A stretch of DNA of 64,000 nt, from assembly GCA_035041965.1 (NCBI GenBank), contig JAPYMA010001918.1, positions 39,088 through 103,087 on the forward strand. Direction: 5' to 3'. This DNA is from Anisakis pegreffii (Eukaryota; Nematoda; Chromadorea; Rhabditida; Anisakidae). The position numbers were made by a program, and so were the translations under genes. Of this stretch, positions 44,531 through 58,194 are shown one piece after another (position 1 is the stretch's first letter; every line of letters begins with the position of its first letter). The notes under the pieces are model-generated. The model did not search any database, was not told the origin of the DNA, and was given only the letters and a program-made list of their open reading frames with translations.

Positions 44531-47500
44531 ATGATGATTCATTTAAGTAATACGGATGAAATGCTCACAAGTGAATTAGAGATAGATGCCCAGCATTACC
44601 GTATACAGAAGCGATATTCAGTGCCAAATGGTAGACGCAGACATCTGACTGATATTGATTTCGAGGGTACTGTTTGCATTCGAATGCCATTTATCTGCTT
44701 CAAAAAGCACTTTTTCATATTCATTGCTTATTATTAGCAATGTATAGAATTGGTAGAAAGAAGAGAGATAGCTTCAGATCATTTTGTAGGCATATTGAAT
44801 TTAATCGGTGGATGTAATATGTGGCAAATAATAATCTACGTTTTAATCTCGACCCAACAGATACCACACGCAATGTTCAATTTGAACGTCGTTTATATGA
44901 TGTATCAACCGGATCACTGGTGTAAGGTTGTATTCCGGGATAGACTACGGAAGTTATTCAGATGCATCCCTGATGCTTCAAGTATCAATAATCTGTTTTT
45001 ATAATGATCGATTCAAGTCTAATACTGCTTCAGATGGAAGAATTTTCAAAGGCATTGGTCGAGAGCAATGTCACGTTGGGTAGAGGGTGGAGTTGGGAGG
45101 CGCTCCTGAATTCCAGTATTGCGTTTCCTTATGTCAGTGAGATGGCTTTGTTGATTGATTTGGTTCAATGTGTAACTATTGAATAAATTCAGGTGAATAG
45201 AGATATATGAACATTCAGGTGAAAAATCGTCAACGAGGCGGTAAGCGGTGGCATGAGCAATGCTACTACTACGATCGAGGTGCTGAGCGTTACCGCGAAT
45301 TTATGCAAATGGATTTCGAGGATGCTCGGGACGCATCTGCTGATGATTTCGCTGTTTTACGCAGATGTAGTGAGTGGGATTACGATCGTTCGGTGCGTTA
45401 TCGTTTCTGATCGATATCAGATCAGAAACATTGCAATGTTGCAATGATCAGCCATAAGATGATCAGTTTCAGGTAATGAAAGAGACTGTAGTGACCCAGT
45501 GGCACCGAGTCTGTGATGAGAACTGGAGTAGAGCGCATGTTCATTTATCGTATTCATTGGGATATATTGCCGGTTGTATGCTGGGTGGTTTCGTTTCTGA
45601 TAGGTAGGTATAGGTTCGCTTAATTGTCACAGAGCTATTGAAGAGGAGGAACGAATTTATCCGAGAGGAGGCACGAGGCTTATATTCAAGGAAATTATAA
45701 TTCAAGATATGGACGAAAGACGGCTATCTGCGCATTTGGTATATTGTCGTCGATATTCGGTTTTTTATTACCGTTCACGAAAGAATTTGAAGTGTTTCTG
45801 GTGATTCGTTTCTTGGGTGCGGTTTGTAATGAGGCTGCTGATCTGGCTGCTTATGTGCTATGCATGGAAATTACTGGTAAGCTTTATTGAGCTGATTCGG
45901 TTCGCTTTTGATGACAGATAGCAATGTTGCAGGTGTGAAATATAGATCGATCATCGGTAGTTTATTGCAAGCGCCGTGGGCATGTGGTTACGCATTCCTA
46001 GCGCTAGTTGCATACCTCAGCAAATCTTGGTATACAATTCAGGTGAGGCATATTTATAGTACAGCTTAACTTGTCCATAAAAGGCATTTTGATATACACA
46101 TATACCTGGCGAGAGTAAAGACGATTGAAAACTTCAGATAATAACGGTACTAATGCACACATTCGCAATGATATTAATAAACTTTCTACCAGAATCACCT
46201 CGATGGCTAATCGTCATGAATCGTGTGAAAGAAGCTGAGCGAATCATCAGACACGCTTGTCATCTGAACAAAACTTCGTTACCTTCTGATCTCGGATTGG
46301 TTCATTTCCTTTATTACTATTATTGTGGTTATTGTTTAGTATGATTACTTATACTAATGAATTAGATTTAAGGTTAGACATGCGGAAAAACGAAAGTGGT
46401 TGAGGAGTAAAGAACGACCGCACTTTTTATTGTTATTCATATCGAGTGATCTGAGAATCAGATCGATTTGTCTTTTTGTTATTTGGATTGCAATTGCACT
46501 CGTTTATTATGGGTTGGTGATTGCTCTCTCTGATCAGGTGATTATCTATCATTATCTATCAGTTACTGTAGTTTCTATTGAACACAACATTAATTGCAGT
46601 CTTCCCCCGGCAGAACGATGTTCGTCGGCCATTTCTTCTTGAATAACGCAATTGCGGGTGCGATTGAGCTACCGACTTTGATGGGATGTGTTTATCTGTT
46701 GAGGTTTGGTAGGAAACGGTAGGAAATTTGTTATTGAAACTGTGGTAAAGCTGATAATGAGTAGTGATGATGATATGATGATAATCAGATCGCAAACGAT
46801 AACGCTGATCGCTGGAGGGATTTTGATTGGAATCGCAATATTGGTCAGCACTCAACAGCACACCACTGTGAGTGGTTTGAATGGTCAGTTGAGTTGATAG
46901 ATAATGAATGATAAGAATTAAGTTGGCGCTGATGTTCATGCTGGCTGGCAAGGTGTGCATCCAGGGTGCGTTCAACATTCTCTACATATTCACCTCTGAG
47001 TTGTACCCGACCATCATTCGCAATAGTGCTGTTGGAGTGTGCTCGATGGTGTGTTTCTTTCTGGCCGATTCATTATTCCGTTGATTTACGCATTTAAACG
47101 ATTATCTGATTTCCGCATTCCGCTTTATAAACGCCTTTCGTGCTTGAAGAGTCACTGAGAAAAAGAGCGCTACTTTGTTCAGGTATCGCGAATGGGATCA
47201 GCAGCATCCGGTTACATAGCGATACTATCAGATGTGACTCTACCAATTGTGCCAATGCTGATATTCTCAATATTTTCATTGGTTGCCGGTTCATTGGTGA
47301 TGTTCTTACCGGAAACACAAGACATTCCTCTGCCGGAAACCATTTGGGTAGGTACTGCTTCGTTATCACGCACAGCTTGCTTGAAGTGATTGGAGCAGCT
47401 GAATCTGAAATCGCTATATATGAAGACAGGAAGGAAGGAAGTTGTCCAAAAACATACATCTTCTCAATGTGTTTGTAAGAAATATAAAAAGATAGATAAG

Positions 47501-47732
47501 ATGCTTATGAATGCTTTATAGTAATAAAGGGACAGACACACCAATTGATCAGGAAGTTATGAATCAAAATCAATGAATCAATTTATCAACATCTTTTCAG
47601 GATGCAGTTACAATGCTGAAAACACAAAATACTCATAAATGTATGAATTTTAATGGTGGTAATCATTATGATAACGATAATAAAGAAATTTATGGTGAAC
47701 GAGAGGAATCAGAGAGCTTTCTGCAGAGATGA
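44531..47732 (+). CDS. SLC22-family organic ion transporter (major facilitator superfamily)
   Basis: Twelve-helix plasma-membrane transporter of organic cations/anions. Exon 1 (44531-44666) gives a hydrophilic N-terminus; exon 44790- continues [20 protein letters not shown] and [20 protein letters not shown], the first helix and start of the large extracellular loop. Then [20 protein letters not shown] (~45495), [20 protein letters not shown] (the GR[K/R] MFS signature), [40 protein letters not shown] (the SLC22 PESPRWL motif, ~46185), [40 protein letters not shown] (~46970), and [14 protein letters not shown] (~47310). The last exon ends SFLQR, TGA 47730-47732. About ten introns. Substrate cannot be told. 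The start is uncertain: an upstream coding-like frame (DHRDEERSNALQKTEAIDPK, ~44374-44494) splices in frame at 44548. Confidence 0.87.
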
Positions 47733-48117
47733 CGACTTGTTTTTTTTTTTGTTTTATTTACTTGGAATTTTGTAAATAGCACATTCAGTTGTTATTTTAT
47801 TGCTGAACATTCATTTGTAAAATCAAAGTTATCAATTGTACATCTTAGAAATACAAATAAAGCCGAAGCTTACGATGCATTCCTCAATCGTCGTTTCTGC
47901 CTGATGTGAGAAAGAGATCAAAAAGCAAACTAGTCGATCGACATTCAACGGATATATTCACAAGCGATTTTGTTGTTAGAAGCGGAATTCATCAAATAGA
48001 ATTTATATGCACATGTGCAAAGTATTCGTAAATAAGAAATGATGATTAAAAAAAGAAATATTATACCGTATATTTAGATATCTCAAGAAACCTGCCGGTC
48101 GATTGTTGATTCGATGA

Positions 48118-48234
48118 CCGGGGAGGGGTTGGGATTGGAAGTTGGGGATTGAACCGGAGGGGTTGGGATTGGAAGTTGGGGATTGAACCGGAGGGGTTGG
48201 GGTTGGAAGTTGGGGATTGAACCGGAGGGGACTA
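48118..48234. repeat. G-rich 34-bp minisatellite, about 3.3 copies
   Basis: Unit GAGGGGTTGGGATTGGAAGT followed by TGGGGATTGAACCG; starts at 48123, 48157, 48191 and 48225 give an exact 34-bp period with one A/G change. Each unit has G-runs of 4, 3, 2 and 4. The Pro/Asn-rich ORFs on the opposite strand arise from it. Confidence 0.92.
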
Positions 48235-49203
48235 TACATGTTAGAAACATTAACGTTGAATCATTTTGAATTGTAGGATAAATAATGAAACGATATGATG
48301 AACATTGAATCACTGCTAGTCAAAATATAGTGAAATATTGGTGTGTTGTATTCTTTGAAGAATTAATTCATTATTGCTGTTTGTATTATTAATGATTCGT
48401 TACTATTCGTGGATGTTATAAAATTGAATTGGTTGCATTTAATCGATGGATTTTGATATGGTTGAATTCGAACGATAGATATGATGAATGAATGCGATTA
48501 TTTGATCCAATCAGATCAGATAAACCACTGACGCGATGATCAACGATATTTTGATCGTGTTTTTATTTGTGTTTTTTTATAATAAAATTATCATGCAGTC
48601 TGTTATTTATTTATGTGTCCATGTGCATCCTTAGTTTAAACGTAAAGAATTTACTGAAGATAATCATTTTGCAAGCGTTCTGGCAACGATTTCTTGTTCG
48701 CTTATTTATTTATCAGTTGTTTTGGATTTGCGTATTTGTGTATGTTGTTGCTTATCATTGAAACTGATCTGAGATATAGTTGAATTGGGAAATCGTCAAA
48801 TGGTACTATAGTATGTTGGTGTTGCTTGCGTAGACATCTCATTGCTGCAGCAGCATTTGATTTGTGCTTTAATTCGGAGGTGTTTGTGTACGATGATTAT
48901 TTATGCACATTTAGCATGGCGTCTCAAGACTGATTGCCTTCTTGATTCATTATTACCTTGTTCATTTATTGTATCGTAGTGATGAGGAGCTGCTTGATTT
49001 GGTTGCATTTGCATTTCGGGATATGAATATTGCAAGTATTTGACTGAATGCAACTTATTATCATTGCTATTTGTAGAGTGATGTTGTGGGTATTTGCTGA
49101 TGGAATTAAGCGATGGCTGAAATTGATACGCATTCTTGTATAGACGTACTTTTTCGAAGCGTTTTCGTTATCAATTACAATCCAGATCATTGTTATTTGT
49201 ATA

Positions 49204-49312
49204 TAAAAACAGCAACAACATAATAATAATATTGATAATATTAATATCAATAATAATAATAACAATAATAATAATAATAATTATTATTATAATATATAAT
49301 AATGATAATAAT
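49204..49312. repeat. AAT-type microsatellite
   Basis: AATAATAAT and ATTATTAT triplets with an inverted centre near 49280. Confidence 0.85.
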
Positions 49313-50402
49313 AAGTTTTTCAATAAGCATCGAATGAATTATTGAGATGAGAATGTTAGTCATTGTATTATTTACTGCAAAATGACCGACCGTACAACGG
49401 AATGAACCACTCAGAATGCCACAACGTAAAAATGGTACAGATATGACGTTTTTTATGCAGTGCAAAAGTAACATTTTGATATGGAACCTTACTCGAGCGC
49501 ACGAAGGCTTATCATGTAGTCAAACCACACCACAATGCGCCCGGCCAGACAGATCGTAGTGTATCGTGTGTCTCATCGAGACAGTTTACCTTCAGACTCA
49601 GGCTAAGGTTAGTGCTAGGCCGGCCTGATGAATAAGGAGCTGATCAGTCAGCACTCGGTGATCGAAAGGATGATATTTACTGATTGCTGCTGCAATGAAA
49701 CGTTATCAGTCGTGTGCACTGATAATAAAATGTTTGTTTGTTGCATATTTCAGAGTTATTATTTTAAACAGCCGTCTTGATATTTATTACATTCTTTTGT
49801 TCTTTCACTCTCAATCGAATAATTTTCGCTGAATTTCACAATGATTATTCCACTAAAACTTCTGTGAAGTGTTCACATAAGATGTTCTGTTCAACATTTA
49901 ATTGCATCAATCGCTCATTGCTGACACTTTTTCCATCGTTAATTTTATCAATTAGCGTCACGAGAGTTTACCGTCGTCGGTGATAAAATTTTATGTTAAA
50001 TATTTGCATTTGTCAGTGACGATCGCATTCAATCTCGCTCGAATCAACCCTTTTTATCGAACCGCAATTGTCCTCAAATCGAATGAACCGAATTTTATAT
50101 ATTGTCAACAGCAAAAACAACGAACAATCGTAAACTGAAAAAAAACACTCGTAAATTAACCATCTAAGATGAAAAATATAATGAAAAAGTGATTGTATAA
50201 GTGATTCTAATTGTATATGAAAAAATGAGACCGTATTCTACTATCGACCAAACGATGTTAGTGATTCTAAACACTACACAGTATTTCTGGGATGATATCT
50301 TGATGAATTTCATCGTAACGATCCTTTAAGATCATCTATCAAATGCGTGAAACCGCCAAGCGAGTTCGTGATTATTGCAATTTGCAAATGACCTGAATTC
50401 AG

Positions 50403-50408
50403 TTTCAG
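50403..50408 (+). promoter_or_regulatory. Probable trans-splice acceptor
   Basis: TTTCAG ends 15 bases before the start codon at 50424, with no upstream exon in view. Confidence 0.45.
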
Positions 50409-50423
50409 GTGGAATTCACAAAA

Positions 50424-51485
50424 ATGAGCGATACCACTATTTATAGGATCGTGCTGTTGGCAGGTTTGATTGCTCAATGCTCAACGATTTATGTACGTTG
50501 ATAAATATTATTGCATTTGTTTGTTGTTATCACTGTAACTGTATGATAATTTCAGTTAGGTGAAGAGTACTGGGCAATAATTGATAAGAACGGCAAAATT
50601 CACGGTAATAGAACGGTTGATGATTTCTTGGAGTTTGATGCAACCCATAATGGACAACGCGCACAGAACGCTTATATCGCTTTCTTGTAGGCATCTTTAT
50701 TGGAATATTTATTAATGATATGATTATATTAATAATGTGTTGTTATTGTGATTACTATTTTAATGATGATTTCAACGAAACAGCGTGGATTACGATCAAC
50801 AAGATGGCTTTTATGAGGCATTCGGTCAAGCGTACACGGATTTCGGTAAAGTATGCGCTCGTTTCGTGGATAGACACGGTAAAAATATAAAACTGTGCGG
50901 TGGTTTCAGAGTACTTTCGAGGAGACTCGGTGCAGATGATGACGAGACTAGGTTTGTTTTGAAATGAATGAATATAGATTGTTGAAGTGATCGCTGAATG
51001 ATCACTTTTTGCAGATTTCGATTCATCAGATTCGAGAATGCGGATATCCATCGAGCAGTTGAATATCGTTTCAAACAGGCGGCCATGATTTCGAGTTGGG
51101 GTTATGAGGAGGGACATTACGGCAGTGCTGATATGCGTCGAAAAACTGCCGAAGCAATCGACTATGAGGGCAACGTTATCAAGGTTTATTACCGTTATCA
51201 TTATGTCAAGTATGTTGATGAGTACAAATTCAGGTATCGCACGCAATGGATCCAATATTCTTCAATAAGCGTGTCTTTGTGTTGACTCTACTCTCGCCAG
51301 ACACCTTCTACAGTCAGCAGTACGAAGCGGCACCGCCTCGAGCACATCGAACCCACAGACCCATCTACCACACACCTGAGCAGAGCGATCGCAACCCTCA
51401 GCAACGATCCTACGTCTATTCACATCGATTACCCGAACAACACTTCCACCGTCAATCTGCTTGGAAATTCTTTGATCCTTTGTAA
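50424..51485 (+). CDS. Predicted secreted protein, family unknown
   Basis: Five exons in phase: 50424-50492, 50556-50686, 50784-50951, 51015-51233 and 51314-51485, about 252 residues. MSDTTIYRIVLLAGLIAQCS is a likely signal peptide. The mature part is charged and aromatic: EEYWAIIDKNGKIHGNRTVD, VDYDQQDGFYEAFGQAY, KLCGGFRVLSRRLGADDDET, then a Tyr-rich region VYYRYHYVKYVDEYKF. The C-terminal exon is His/Pro/Arg/Gln-rich (QQYEAAPPRAHRTHRPIYHT...) and looks disordered. Two cysteines are seen in the mature central part. The best last splice uses acceptor TTCTACAG at 51313; the earlier one at GCCAG breaks the frame. I recognise no domain. Confidence 0.7.
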
Positions 51486-53601
51486 AAATCTCTCATGCTC
51501 AATTATTATCTACACGCTCAACACTCGATTATTTATACTTTTGAATATTTATTAACATCTTCATTATGATAACCCAAAAATACTCTTGAATTGATGATGG
51601 CGATGATGATGTAGAATGTGATCTTTATTCACTTATGATGGACAGATGACTCTTATTCCACTTCGATACCGAAGGGTAATGAATGTTATTATTGTATTAT
51701 TCTTATTCAATTTATTTCAATAAATAAATAATAATAAAGCAGCACATAAACGCATTATCAATTGTATAATGGGCATTCGAGAACAATCGAGAGGGAGACA
51801 GCAAGAGAGGACGACGAGAGAAACACGAGATTTTAACGTTTTTCATCATTATATATCATCAATTATAGATATAATTCAACTGAATCTGTAATAACAAATA
51901 AATAACAACCACAATACAATTCTACAAATAAAACAAACGCTAAAAGACTCATCAAACATTAATATCATCATAAAAGTTAATTATAGCAAAAAATAATAAA
52001 GAATAATAATAATAACAATACACGATAACAATGATGACAATAATAACAACAATAATAATAATAATAATAAAAGCAATAATGAACAATTGAATCAAACTTG
52101 CATCCTTTGTCGTGATATAAGACACCGAATAAAATGTCTTCGAAAAGTAAAAACAACAAACAAACAAACAATTGAACAATGATTAACTAAGTGTTCGATT
52201 TAATGCAGACTGATTCATATGATCGCTCGCTTTGATCTCTTTGGGGATCGATCATAAATGCCCGAATATTCCTTTCACAATATCCATTGGATAGCGGCGG
52301 CATAACAGCGAAACATCGTGTTGCACATTTCAACACTACTTCTCATCTAATAATTTCAATTAACTACAATTAATAAAAACAAAGCAGCAACTAATAAGCA
52401 AGAAAAAGACGACCACATTTACACACACACACACACAAAAAAAAATGAAACGACAGAAGTAGAATGAAAACGAAAAACGAAGTTTTACGATGGGAATATA
52501 AAATGAAGTGATGAGTGTGCGATAGAGATAAATTCATTGCTTACGATTTGTACTATGATCTGAGGATTAGAAATTTTTAAGAAAGCGCACGAAACTAATA
52601 ATTGCAAAGATTGATCGAATCGGTTTTGAATTCATTTGATTGGCTCAAAAAAAGTGTTGTTATTATTATTGTTATTATTATTATTATCATACGGTTGGTT
52701 GCTTATTGTCGCTATATATAATAGAATATAATGAAATATGAATACATAATAATTATTATTCCATATTATTTTATGCAATAAAACGAAATGCGATTCAATC
52801 GTTCAAAAATATATCAACAGAAAAACGAACATCAACGAAAAAAATACTCTTCTGAAAATAACGAATAAAATTGAAATTTCATAAAAATAAAAACTTGGAA
52901 ATGGAAAAAAATAATAATGAAAAACGTCAAAAGAAAGAAACGGAAGGATAGAGACGATGAGAATAGGAGATAGACAGAGAAGCAGAAAGAGATGGATAGA
53001 GCAGAGAGATAACGAGGAATATATCAAATCCGGATAGATAGATATTTGTGGATAAGGAGAGAGAGAGAGAGAAGACGAAACGAATAAAAGTGAAAGCTTC
53101 GACTAGGAAAGAGTTAAGCGCAGCTCGAGATCGGCCTCGTCACAATTATTATTATCATAAAACAATACAAAACACAAACACATACAAATTGTCATTATGA
53201 GCACTTCTTTTCATATCTTACAGTAATACAGTAAGCAGTCCACAGTATCCAAATCTATTTCTGTGTGCATTCCCTAAATCTCTCAGCAAATCTAATTTCA
53301 AACTTCAACGAACAAACCCCTTTCCTGTATCGAAATCCAGATTTACTTCGAAAAGAAGTTGAATTAAAAATGAACCCCTATGCAAGAGAACATAATGGCA
53401 ATGACACAATGTTGCAACACTCAAAATGATAATCAAAAAAGAGCAGTGATCGACTGATTGATTAATTGAATATTGATTGATTACAACACTAACAATAATA
53501 ACAATATCAGGTACGGCAGAAAGTTGCCGGGCAATTAAAGCCACTGCCCGGGAAGTTGCTGCCATACCTAATAGAATAATAACTAATGCAACACTAAAAT
53601 C
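51486..53601. other. Intergenic, microsatellite-rich
   Basis: ATA/AAT triplets at about 51995-52075 and 52660-52690, (CA)n at about 52420-52436, (GA)n at about 53056-53073, and a generally A-rich plus strand to 53060. No gene recognised. ORFs here follow the repeats. Confidence 0.55.
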
Positions 53602-55736
53602 TCATATAAAATCGGGCACAAAGATAACTTCATAACGGCACGGAGTGTCTGTATGGTTGATCCTACGATAATTACTACCCCAACCTTTGCCAACGGAAAT
53701 ATTCAAAAAACAGTGCGTGTTTGCAGGGTCTTGTTGTGGTTGTGTGATTGTGTTGATATTATCAGTGATAATATGTGCCTTTGGATCGGTGCCAGTTATA
53801 TTGGTGGTTGTGAGAGGATGATTATAGAAGGCGTTGTTTGCAATGGTTCGAGATGCGATGAACCTGTGCACTCGATAGCAGTAACCAGAACTGACGCGGC
53901 GAATCGTTTCACTCTTTTGCGAGCTCACTGAGGACGAGCTCATCGAGATAAACAAAGGCTTCGAGCCGCTGAAATGAACAAGTTGTTGAAGCGTTGAGTG
54001 CGAAGTGAAGTGAACTGCTCAAACCTGTTGTAAATCCAAACATCCTCGGAGATCTGCTTCGAGTCAGGCTGTCGAATGAGCGCGAAAGACACCTCCTTCT
54101 TCAGATCCCATTCGGAACACACGTTCTGACCGTCGTGCACTGCATCTGCGAGCAGTCCAACCGCAACGAATGCACCTCGTAAAGCCACTCCCTTATCGTC
54201 CATTCGCTTCTTCTCTTCCCATCTATACATTAATGCCCATGCTGAATATTTATTATCATTATTATCTGCTCTTCATATGGTAGGCACAATAACCAATGAC
54301 AGTAAACAGTACTAGATGAAGCATGATGTGTGTTGATATTAGGTGGTGTTAAAGGCGCTGAGTCTGGGACTGGCGGAGGGGCACGGCTCGGAGGTAACAT
54401 ATTACTCGTGGCTGTTAACTCGTCACCGAATCCCGTGTCGTTCGTTAAGACTGCAATGAATACTTCATTTCATGATGCTCTACGACCTCTACCATTCGAA
54501 ATCAACTCACAGGAATTCTCGCCCAAAGGCAACGTTCCATTAACACCCCCGACAAGACTCTCCTCTTCGGAATCTGCACCAGATTCAGCTGCAACTAAAC
54601 GCTTTGAGCATATACATCTTCAGTGCAATACTGATAAAGATCAACGATAACTGTGTGAATGTATTACCGATAATCCAAAGAGCATAATGGTACGGATTAC
54701 AACAAGAAACAGTAGCGTTATTCATGGTGACACGACCGAATCGACACCATGGCAATGGATCAAGCCTGTGCAACGCTGCATCCACCTGCAATTCATTTCA
54801 TAAAGCACTGTCTGTCTATCGTTGCAAGCAATTGATAAGTACCTGTAAATCTTTCCATCGCCATAGTTTGCAGCAAAGGTAAGGCATCGACATGGGTTTG
54901 TCGATTTGTGGAATGAGACCCGAATCTTCGAACTTCTGCGGTTGAAGTGCTTCGTCGTATTCTTCGTCCTCTTCGGTCTCGTGTGCTGCCGTATCTTTCG
55001 AGCAACCGGGCATCTCTTCGTTTATATCCATCGGTGGACCTGGTGCACACTGCTTTATCTCTCGTCCACTTGTTTCGACAGCCTATAGTTTATGACAAAT
55101 GATATCCAAGACGCGATCAAGGCGGATAGATGTGTTGAGGCAATGTAGGGATACGGGAGGCATGGGCTTATTTGATAAACGACATGATCATATGTGATGT
55201 GATGTGGCATAAGACTTGTGATAATGCATGTGTCATGATGAGGCACTCTTCTAGTTCCACTTAAATTTTTGCCGAGCGGTCCGAGCAAGAAGCTCAAGGA
55301 ACTGCTGCTTATTCTATAGCTTTCAATGGAACATGTTACTGATATGATATAAAAATATCGTTCGTTTGACGTTACACGTCATTCAGAGGATATAATAAAG
55401 ATATGATGAGTTATGAGTGATAAGGATATGATAGTGATATGTGATGATCCCAGTGGAATGACAGCAATCAGTTGCGAGTGAAATACAACACCTTCAAAAT
55501 AGCAGCCAGATCTTCGGTGTCGAAAGCGCGCAATAAACTATTGAATCGTCGACGTGCACGTTTCTCGTCTGCCGATTGAATGGTTTGTAACCTCCAGAGT
55601 CTTAAATGAGAGATGGCAGTGATTAGATGAAGAAGGCAAAGTTAGCATGAGTGCTTAAGAAGTAGGTAGGTAGGTACTTTTCAACGTGTCGCCTTCGTTC
55701 AGAGAGGAGGCACCAAATTCCGCAATCTAACGGCAT
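53602..55736 (-). CDS. Inhibitory SMAD (SMAD6/7 type)
   Basis: Intracellular antagonist of TGF-beta/BMP signalling. Exons in phase: 55678-55736, 55492-55600, 54843-55082, 54668-54785, ~54475-54588, ~54340-54450, then MH2 exons (~54008-54250 and 53602-~53970). It starts MPLDCGIWCLLSERRR. MH1: LLRAFDTEDLAAILKAVETS (cf. LKKLKERQLELLLQAVES), a long acidic insert (HETEEDEEYDEAL), YLCCKLWRWKDLQ and PWCRFGRVTMNNATVSCCNP-YHYA, the zinc-ligand end with the I-SMAD-like CCNPYH. The linker is Ser/Pro-rich (PPSRAPPPVPDSAPLTPP). MH2: WALMYRWEEKKRMDD (cf. YWEEKTRVG), VSFALIRQPDSKQISEDVWI-YN, GSKPLFIS, and the diagnostic KGWGSNYRRINHTDTPCRYE. It ends VIFVPDFI with no C-terminal SSxS, so receptors cannot activate it in the R-SMAD way. 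The C. elegans counterpart may be TAG-68; orthology not tested. Confidence 0.88.
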
Positions 55737-58194
55737 ACCGCTGCATCAGTACCGCTTGCTCTCCTTCTACCGCATCTCGAACAACATCTACTCGAATTGC
55801 TTCAATTCTCTTAATTCGTCATTCATTCATTTCAACAACTCCATAAACAATTAACAATAAATCTACCTTTTATTGCGTTTAATACACTTCGTAGCAGAAT
55901 AAATCTTGGATGAATTATGAATTTTAACGTATAATAATATCAAAGTCGTCAATAAAATAATCAATAATCTCAGGTTGGCATTATTCAAACACTTTATTTC
56001 GTTTTATGTCTGCAATTAATTAATGTCATCGGTACCGAATCACGGCAATGCGAACGCATCATAAACCTTCGCATAAACGTGTGTGCAAGATCATCATATG
56101 TCCATCCGCATATGAATAATTACAGCGACAGTAAAAACACAAAAAACAACAACAATAAATAAATGAATAAATCAAATTCGCATGAAAGTTTTCATTCGAA
56201 AGGCGCCATCAATAAATCATACTCGCTGACCATAAGATAAATAAATCATCGCTGTTTGTAAACATTATCTTGTATGCTCAACTGAACGAACGCGTTTATT
56301 TATTTAATAAATATTCCACACGGCAAACGAGATGTATTTATCATAAATGAATTATTACAGGTACTCGATAAAGCATTATTATGTTGAAGTGTATGTCTAT
56401 CGATTGGATCGATATCATCTCAAATCTCATTTGTTATAAATCACGGAATTGATCGTTGCCTGCTGCATTGATCATCACACAAATATTTTATTTCATTACT
56501 GAATGTATATTCACATCACAATCCAATAATTTTAATGCTGCTGCAATAAGATAAATAAATCGTTCAATGAAATCAGCCTTAACGATTAAAAATTAAATGA
56601 CACATAATACATCTATCTGTATCATGACATTTATTTCCATGAGCTGTCACATCCACAATATATCCTATATCCACCATCAAACAAATAAATCACTTATGAT
56701 CACCACCCACATTTTCGTATTATAATCATGCATAATTTATTCACTGCAATAATTTCTGTTTGCGGAACATGAAAATTATCTGCACATTGCATATTCAATG
56801 GTAAACGATCACTGATCAGCGTGATGCATGGATGGATTAAATTTGAATGCACTGATTAGTAATTGATTGTTCACAGTTCGATCGGGTTATTCGAATCAAT
56901 AAAACAAGCAACAAACATTCAAATAACAACTAAATTCCACCCAACTCAACCACAAATAAATATTTATTCCCGTTCTTCTATTGTTAATCTCAAACTTCCC
57001 ACTAATACATTGCACAACACAATATAACTAACTGGCTCCCATCTGAGCAATTTTCATCAGAACAACTTCAATCATGTCTTGAAATAGCCTTACAAATAAT
57101 CACACATGTATAAACGAAAATAGATTCAGTTTTATCGAGTACAACTGAATTATTGAATCTATACTCCCCAGGAGGGCCACACTCACTCACATCTGTGTAT
57201 TTTATTTTCAAACATAAAAATATATAAATTTATTTATCGATTGCACATTTGTTATAAGTCTTTTTAACAGGAATTTCCTTTTATGGAACTCACTTATATC
57301 CAGAAAATAACAGTTCGGGAATGAATGTACTGAAAAATGTATATAAGCAAAAATAGTGGAATTGATCTGGATAAAGTAAGGATGTAAGGTGCGAGATGGA
57401 TTACTTCGATTGACGCATAATTGCTATTATGATAAGATGGTGAGATTATATCAGTGGTTGTTTATATTTGGTGACAACAATATCTTTGAGTGATAATTTG
57501 ATAAGTAAAGAGGCACTCTACGAGAAGATATATAGCAGAGGGTTAATTCTTAGCAAGTTTTAGCAAATTCTTAGCAAGTTACTTAGTTTGATTAATCACT
57601 TAATTCTTATAGAACATACTCACTTATTTGTGTGTATTTCGAACAAGTGCGTACATTCACTGCGTTCATTTCAGATTTGAATGTAAGTGAACATTTTTTA
57701 AGTTGAGTTGAATTTGGCATGAGTTGTCGTGTATGCAAAGAGAAGTGTCACCGAGACTGTGATTTAAGTTTGTTGGTTGTTTTTTTGCTCAAGCGCCAGT
57801 CTTTATCCGTCATGCATCTATCCATCTCTTTATCCTATACTTATCCATCCAGTTCGTACATACATGTTGGTTTGACAGAGTGCTTTGTAGATGAAATGCA
57901 CACATAGTGAACATAAAGGCAAGCAGCATTCAGCAGCATTCTGATGCATGAAATGATTGAATGCTTTGTCAAGCATCACTAGCAAACCAACAAAAAACAT
58001 CATATAAAAAATAATATGCCACAAGCTTAGTGCATATACTCTCTTTTGAAGAGTGGATGGATATTGTGTGCACACATTGCAGATACGTTTTACTTTGCTT
58101 GATTTGCTTGCGATAGAGGGCTTGAAATATAGATGGATATTGAATAACAAACGAACGAATTCGATGGATGGATATATGGGGTGAGATAAGATAT

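Larger units (their letters stand above)
47733..50423. other. Intergenic between SLC22 gene and secreted protein gene
   Basis: AATAAA at 47856; minisatellite at 48121; AAT microsatellite at about 49215-49310. No gene recognised. Confidence 0.5.

Noticed and set aside
48003..48313. Pro/Asn-rich minus-strand ORFs
   Set aside because: They are translations of the 34-bp G-rich minisatellite.
49136..49345. Ile/Asn-rich ORFs
   Set aside because: Translation of the AAT microsatellite.
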